Positions 57,901 to 64,000 of a stretch of DNA of 64,000 nucleotides are shown piece after piece (position 1 is the first letter of the stretch; every line of letters starts with the position of its first letter). The position numbers were made by a program, and so were the translations under genes. The stretch lies in the NCBI GenBank assembly GCA_030704615.1, contig CM060733.1:1180001-1244000 (forward strand), given 5' to 3'. The notes beneath the pieces were generated by a model, which saw only the letters and a list, made by a program, of their open reading frames with translations, was not told the DNA's origin and made no database searches. Source of the DNA: Takakia lepidozioides. Lineage: Eukaryota; Streptophyta; Takakiopsida; Takakiales; Takakiaceae.

Positions 57901-58741
57901 TGGTCAAAGAAAACTCTCTCTCTGTGTATGTTATGAAGTTACTTTTTTTCTTTCACTTTCTCTCTGCATGTAATGATCTTGACTATGCCATGAAGATGCT
58001 TGTGATTTTAGCTTTCTGCATATGCATGTCTGGTTTGAAAGAACAAGAGAGGACTCAGCCTGCATGATACAATTGCTGACTTGATTGCTGCCCTCCTTAC
58101 AGGCTCAAATGTTCCTGGGCACCACAGATCCTTTGGCAGAGCAATTTGTGCAACAGATACAAGCAGCTGAGAGTCCAGAAGAAGCAGTTCGACTGGGGCG
58201 GGCTCTTGCCTTACAGAGGCCAGAACTGGTACACATTGAGCTCATCAGAGCTTTTTTAAGCATCTTATTGTCACACTGTGTTTTGTGCAATCCACCAGCT
58301 ATTCAGCAGAACTCTATGGTAGGCATGTCTGCTGCTGATGGGAACATTCTAATGTAGTTTGTTGCTTGCCGTCAATCAATGGTTCATGTCCAAGTTGCCA
58401 AAGGCATCTAAAGTATTTCAAATATGACCTAGGAACCTCTCATCTTCTTACAGGTCCGACCACACTGGGAGCTAGTCAGGGTTACTGCAATGCAAGCAGC
58501 TTTGCGCGCTAAGTTTTCAAACTATCCTACGCTCCGCTCATTGCTGCTGTCAACAGCTGGGGCAGTATTGCTATTTGCATCAGAAAATGATCCCTTCTGG
58601 GGTGCTGGAAGAGATGGAGCTGGACAAAACCAACTGGGGCGTATACTAATGCTGTTGCGGTCAGAGTTTTTCTCAGAATTGCAAGAAGGAGATCTCAATG
58701 GTCACACAAGGTTTCCTGGGTCAGCCACAGCCGTAGCTTAG
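54915..58741 (+). CDS. PYRR: riboflavin biosynthesis protein PYRR: deaminase-like + reductase + NADAR (nine exons, 596 aa)
   Basis: Exons 54915-55238, 55434-55571, 55893-55992, 56161-56286, 56524-56837, 57234-57353, 57490-57744, 58103-58228 and 58454-58741 join in frame (1791 nt). Residues about 20-155 are a RibD-type deaminase fold without zinc ligands: CAE replaces HAE and PGDCHGDD replaces the PCxxxxxxxC loop. About 175-380 is the RibD_C reductase (FSVLKYAMTIDGKIAASTGH, SDAIIVGGNTVRRD, LWECGGMLSAPAIAAG), which reduces the pyrimidine intermediate with NADPH in plastids. About 417-592 is a NADAR/COG3236 domain (DPYGALSSF, EWRTVEHFFQAQMF, NDPFWGAGRDGAGQNQLGRI) that hydrolyses unstable riboflavin intermediates. 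Length fits the plant family (about 600 aa). Intron 5 uses a GC donor (AAG|GCAAGG). The start is the first ATG; a transit peptide exon upstream is possible. Confidence 0.93.
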
Positions 58742-59495
58742 CCCCATCTTCACTTTCAGTTGGCTCGTGGATTTAACTCGGGGCAATTTCACAAAGAAGG
58801 ATGTCACTTTCAGATAGTCACAGTTCGAACAACAATAGGGCAGCTTTCATGCTCTGAGTTAAATTGTGCAGCAGCCTTGCCAGATAGTAGCCCTCCAGGA
58901 TACAACATAGCTCTGAAAGAGTGGAGAACAAGTTGGACGCCTATGACCATACATGTTCACCTCAGTCATTTTCATACCTAGGCATTAGAACATCAGGATA
59001 AACCTGCAGGACTAGGAAGCCAAAGAAGTCTGTTCACATAAAAGGGGCTGGGGAGAAGTGCCAATTTTATTTCAGAATATTAGATGGTGGAGTTTGAAAT
59101 CCCTTACATTTATTCACATCGGGGGGCTATCTCTCATGTGCAATTGCTCTGGCTTCGACCGCCATTCTAGGGCTGCGGCTATGTTATCTGCAGAGTGAGG
59201 TGGCTATGAGCAGCAGTAAGAATCAGAAGGAAAACTCTTGAGAGAGGCTGTACTGAAGACTAGAAGAATGAAGCCAGATACACGAGACTCGGACGGTATG
59301 GCATGTGAGTACAGGCTACCGTGAGTACCAAGAACTATGTATAGGCTACACTGCGCTTCTAGGCACGGCTCTTTCTGTCCCAGCTCACACACATTTCCTC
59401 CTTCCTCCCTTCTCCAATAACTGAGCTTCTCAAATTCCAGTTTCACATCCATAATGTAGAATCACTGAAATGATTGATATCATCATCAAGAACAG
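58742..59495. other. PYRR 3' flank
   Basis: No gene supported. The minus-strand frame 59452-59204 has no recognisable domain. Confidence 0.4.
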
Positions 59496-59499
59496 AATG

Positions 59500-60283
59500 T
59501 CAACACTAACAAGATGAATGAATGGATAAAGAAAACTACTTGTCCACAGGAGGCTGGGAGCAGTAATCAGGTCCCACTGAAACAGGCTAAAACCTGGCGG
59601 AAGAGGGTAGAAGAGATTCTCAAGGATCTGAATCTAAGTCTGCAAGTCTTGACCCTCCTGGATAAATCTGCATCGGATGCTGTAGTGTCCAAAGCCATGT
59701 CTGTTGCCAAGAAATTGTCTGATGAAAATGAAGTTAGGCAGAAAACCTGAACTTGTTTCCAGTCTGTGACATGAGGGAGGACATCATGGATGACCTCAAC
59801 GGTTTACCACTCTGGGCACTAGACTGAACTTCAACTCAGCGCAGGAAGCCTACCTTTGGACAGCAAACAGATGCAGAGAGGAAAGGGATTGCAAATGCCC
59901 ATTGTGTGGGCAACCTGAAGACAATATTCATTTTCTGATTTTCAGTCCTGGGTACTCTCACCAGAGAGATGCCCTCTTCAAATCCATCAAGGGATTTGTG
60001 CCTGTACCTCTGTTTACCAACTTCAAAAATCTCGAAGCGAGCCAAAAGCACATGCCCTTTTGGGGCCTAGTTATTGGGCAAATCACACACAGCAGATTGA
60101 TGCTTGTGTAAAGGGGTTTCTAGAGGATATCTGGAAGACCCCAATCAATCGTCTGTTCCAAGGTAAGTCATCCTACCGGCATGAGCCCCTGACAAAGGTA
60201 GTTTCTGTCCCTTGATGTTCTGCTCAAGCTGGGCACAGGGTCAATGGCCACAAGGCTACCGCAAACATCTGATGAGTACATTC
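59500..60283 (+). pseudogene. LINE fragment, third copy
   Basis: Coding-like sequence (59514-59750: WRKRVEEILKDLNLSLQVLT, SDAVVSKAMSVAKKLSDENE) continues through a stop into MDDLNGLPLWALD-type sequence, then the RT tail with shifts (EPKAHALLG, then QIDACVKGFLEDIWKT) and the shared 3' end GATGAGTACATTCT. It parallels 18300-18960 and 49131-49577. Several stops. No clear target duplication. Confidence 0.75.
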
Positions 60284-61798
60284 TATCGGGGGCAGGGTGT
60301 GGGCGAGAGATGAGCGGACGAGCGGACTGCCTCATGTAGCCATGAGGATGACTTGAATCTGTGATTGCTACATTTCCTAGAAGAAATGCGCCATTTGCGC
60401 TGTTGCTCAAAAGGGTTTTAAAAGCCACTACTGCACGTTCCACTTATTTTTGTACCTTCATTTCAATCCAAATAGTTGGTGATGGAACAGATACTGACTG
60501 AAAGTGACTAGTAGACAATGGTTACCTCACATACTTTTTGATAGAAACATTCAATCGTATATTCTTTTCCAATCTATATTTACTCACATACTTCTGTTGG
60601 ATGCTGACAATGTAACTCTACGATGCTGCCTTCAAGCATACATGACAAGTTCAATTGCCTGTCAGGGCCTCTGCTCTCTCAACTAGAACAATCCCAAGCT
60701 TATGTAGCTCATTGTAAGACAATCCCGATCCCTCTGGTGCAAAATGAAGGCGTGCAGCCGTTTTTACCAAATTTCCTTTGCATACCGCTGCATGGATGGC
60801 ATCATTCTGTCACTAGGGCAGCTTGAATGGCTGACTTCTCACTGACAGAGAGCTCCTGCAAAGATGTTTGATCATCAGAATCAAATGCATGTGACAGGAA
60901 ACCAAGAAAGGGGTCAGGAGAAAGGGAATGCACTCAGTAGATATTGCTTGCCATAGCCGTGCGGCCTTAGACCGTAAAGAAAGAATGTACTCATGCTGTT
61001 CCCTGCGAACATTGGCTTGCCATAGCCTTACAGCCATTGACCCCGCAGGAACTGACCCTCACGAGCCTTTTGAGGACTTTGCACCCCACCAAGGTTTAGC
61101 TTATCCACACCAGCTGCAGGTATAAACTAATTTTCCCGCAACTGCCATTAAGCACTCACAGAGGCACTTGTCTGCAGACAAACTAGACAGCCCAGTTGCA
61201 GAGTTGTTGATTTTAGTTTTACAGCCCTGTGTTTACCACAGAAATGTCAAGCTTGGGGATGTGAAGGGCACAGGAGGCTTCCGCCCGTCACTCTGGGCTG
61301 CGTGCAGGGTACAACTGAAAGAGAGAGAGATAAGACCGCAAATAAAGAGAGATATGATCACTTGACTAGCTTATATGCACTTGCCGGTCCTGCAAGGATC
61401 AGCATATATATGGTTTGCAAAGGCTGTCGTGTGGGTTTATAGAGTAATTCTGGGCCTTTCCGGTCGAAGAACAAGATGTCATCATGTCAAGGTTGTTTTA
61501 AGTAACCAAATTGCCACAGCATGAACAGCCGACAAAATGCAGTCACAGCAGCTTTGATATACAGGTATCCTCCTGCCCTCAAGTGAAAGAGGCAGGAACT
61601 GATTAATCTTACTAAAACCTTGCACTTCCAGAGATGAAGCAGTGTCGGGAAAGGGGAAAAAGGTTGGACGTAGTTGAGACATTTCTTTCATTTGACTTAC
61701 AAGAAGAACAGACCTCACTGACCCCAATCCTGTTGGAGGGACACAAGAGCATTTATAAATATGTACAATGGAGATTTCCAAACAGTAGAAAATTTTAC
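60284..61798. other. 3' part of the importin gene region, no exon assigned
   Basis: The last exon(s) of the importin-9-like gene should lie here on the minus strand, but none was found with confidence. The remainder is ordinary intronic/intergenic sequence. Confidence 0.3.
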
Positions 61799-63663
61799 CT
61801 GGCATAATAGATCAAATGAGACTCTATCCCTCTGAGCAAACTGCTTGATGAAGTCGACCAGATACGAGGACAAGTTTATCTGTCATTGACAACGTCAAGT
61901 GTCAAGGACAACATGAGTGTGCAAGTACAACTACACAAGGTAGATCAGCTTCAGTATCATTTTCAGGTGTGTAGTCTAGCACACAAGTCCTATCTGTACT
62001 AGTTGATGGTTACCTGTGAAAAATTGACTGCATAGACTGCGGAAGTCCTCAAGGCAGAATTCAAGTTTCAACCCACTGGAGTATATCACTCGGCCACAGT
62101 TCAAAACAATCCAGAATGGGGTTGATATAAAAGCTTGCATTGACAGCACACCCAAAAGTTTTATGGTGCTACTGTAACCATCTGTTGAGAATGAGTGAGG
62201 TGTTAGGGTCGATGCTTTACTTGATTAAGGGGGTCTGTGGTTGCACTTGGATCTTCTTCGTAGTCTCCAACCTCAATCTTCGGCCACCAACAATGTCTCA
62301 AAATACGTTTGCAACATCATACTGCACAATAAACTTCTCTTCTCTTGCTAGTAACATCAATTTATCAGGTTCTGAAATCTTCATTTGGTTTTGATTCAGA
62401 GAAAAAGAAAAGTTTGACTAGTCAAAATTGATCAATTTCCACACTGCACGTGAAGTGCCGGTTCCTGGTGGACCAAATTTGCAAAATTGATAACATATAA
62501 CAGGGTAAAACAGTAGTATCAGTTCAGAGTGCAGCTTTGTCTGCTTGTAGCTGCAGTGGGCTCTCTCTTCTCTATTTTCCTCTCTGACTGTGATTGATAC
62601 CCAGGCACTCGTCAAAGATCCCCAGTCCTACAAAGATTTAGCTTACCTCTTCTGTGAGAAGATGCTGCATGTCTGAAAGAGGTTGGAAAACAGAAGAATG
62701 ACCATTATTGGCTGACTTTGTTGGCACAAGTTGCGGGTGATTTGCACTCTCATCATCTTCCTCTTCAAACTCCTCCCATTCGTCATCCTGAGAGACAACT
62801 GTTGTATCAGACTGCCCTTGCTACAGTATCACGTACACCCCAGATAGACAACTTGGAAAAAAGAATGAAACACAATATTGACAGGGGGCTCTGAGAACCT
62901 TACTGAAATTTTCTCGATGTTTCACAAAGGTTGTTATTGAGGTTTCCGGTTTAAATTTGAACACAGGTGCCTCCCCTTTCCCTCGAGCAAAAGTTAAAAA
63001 GAGGAAATGCTGCAGCTGTGGCTGACCATATCAGCATTTCTTGGCTATCCACAGATGTTATCAGAGTATTTTGTTTACAAAGTTCGTTCAGGGGTGCCTA
63101 GCTCATTCGGGCAAAAATAAAGAAAGAAATATAGTCCCTTGCGATGACTAACAAGGCTTTGATATGCTATGTGCTACTCAATGTTCCTGTTGGTTGCAGA
63201 AGCCATACCCTTCTGTGCATAATTAGGATTCATTCTGTACCGTGCTTGCTTAACTGGTACAGAATCAGGTTCCAACTCAATCTTATTCCACCACTGCCTA
63301 AGAAAGTTTTAAGGGCTGAAGATTTAAGAGGCAATGCTAGAGCTGAAGAAATACTCATAAAATCTCGATGCAGGCATCAGACCAGCAGTACTCACATTAT
63401 CAGGTCCAGCTGTTTGCTCTTGTAGCTCCACCAATGCATCTGCTAGCAAAGACAGGAGCTGCAAGCATTGCCATCAACTTTGTCAACATGATCCCAAATA
63501 AGGTGTTTCTTTTTGTCAGAGTAATCAATAGCCATCTTCTATGGAATGAGACCTGAGGCAAAGGTTAGGGGGGGGAGCAGACCTTGGCACAAAGCAGCAT
63601 CTGTGACCACCGGTCAGGTGCAACTTTGGCCCTTGATCGTGTCACTATCCCACTTGTGCTTGA
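61799..63663 (-). CDS. importin-9-like karyopherin, C-terminal exons (partial)
   Basis: Four exons with GT...AG borders and phase-0 joints: 63663-63583 (STSGIVTRSRAKVAPDRWSQ), 63458-63396 (LLSLLADALVELQEQTAGPD), 62787-62647 (acidic DDEWEEFEEEDDES, then QPLSDMQHLLTEE), and 61879-61799 (INLSSYLVDFIKQFAQRDRV, then FDLLCQ). The order basic TRSRAK/APD-W, acidic DDxWEE stretch, and terminal NL-YL-DF--QFA matches the end of importin-9, which carries histones and ribosomal proteins into the nucleus. A short exon may be missing between the last two. The terminal exon was not identified, and the N-terminal ~90% is outside the window or unrecognised upstream of 63664. Named by family, not by orthology. 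Confidence 0.72.
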
Positions 63664-64000
63664 CTGCATTGAAAAAAGATAAGGATTCAGCTCAAGGCAA
63701 GCACACCTTGTACACTGAGGGTAACTCATTGAATAGAATGAAAGATTCTCTTGTTGGGCACTTAAATCTCAAAAACTTTAAAAGGACGTTCGCATTGTCT
63801 CCAAATCCTACATATGGACGGTGCTGCCAACCTGCAGGTGAAAGTATGTTGCTGATGCATAGGTGGATCTCCCCAGGGTAGGTTACAATTCCCCCCAGTG
63901 ATTGCTGATGAGAGCACACTAGAAACCAAATGACCCAATGGAGGAGATATGGAGACCTGACATTTTATATACATCTGCATCCTGGTTGAAGCTGCTAATC

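Overview
The window looks like a transposon-rich stretch of a non-seed land plant nuclear genome (bryophyte, lycophyte or fern; the sequence does not settle which). This rests on spliced plant genes with short GT-AG introns, a plant-type DYW pentatricopeptide-repeat (PPR) gene plus several decayed relatives, plant-type PYRR and USP genes, Ty3/gypsy chromoviruses, and element classes scarce or absent in seed plants: a restriction-like-endonuclease LINE, a Helitron with an EEP nuclease, and an HUH-Rep-like gene.

Layout. 1-12.1 kb is a nest of LTR elements: a minus-strand gypsy copy split by a 942-bp inverted-repeat insertion, a decayed intron-bearing gene resembling a permuted amino-methyltransferase, a plus-strand gypsy 3' half ending in a chromodomain, and three copies of an unrelated LTR, one a solo LTR with a perfect 5-bp target duplication. 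12.6-16.7 kb holds a decayed HUH replication-protein-like gene, heat-shock-element-like motifs, LINE scraps and an LTR-like piece between 82-bp direct repeats. 17.4-21.6 kb is a complete four-exon universal stress protein gene carrying a LINE in intron 2. 21.6-33 kb is AT-rich and gene-poor, with a fold-back repeat, an unusual array of six GGCGCC-centred palindromes, and Helitron-type OTU, Pif1 and EEP remnants. 33-37.8 kb is a decayed, internally amplified PPR array.

40.4-43.6 kb is a complete six-exon F-box-like/RCC1 gene. 45-46 kb has two tRNA-derived SINEs. 48.1-49.8 kb is a USP pseudogene with its own LINE insertion. 50-52.2 kb is an intact single-exon DYW PPR gene. 52.5-53.9 kb is a restriction-like-endonuclease LINE. 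54.9-58.7 kb is a complete nine-exon riboflavin-pathway gene (PYRR: dead deaminase + reductase + NADAR). 59.5-60.3 kb is another LINE fragment. 61.8-63.7 kb holds four exons of an importin-9-like gene that runs off the right edge.

Functionally the five host genes are unrelated housekeeping genes: stress signalling, an F-box-like/RCC1 adaptor, organellar RNA editing, plastid riboflavin synthesis and nuclear import. They are not an operon or pathway cluster. The dominant theme is duplication and decay. USP exons occur three times, two of them an inverted pair sharing the same frame-breaking lesions. PPR modules are multiplied and frameshifted. Exon joins of USP, RCC1, PYRR and the importin were checked by hand and keep frame.
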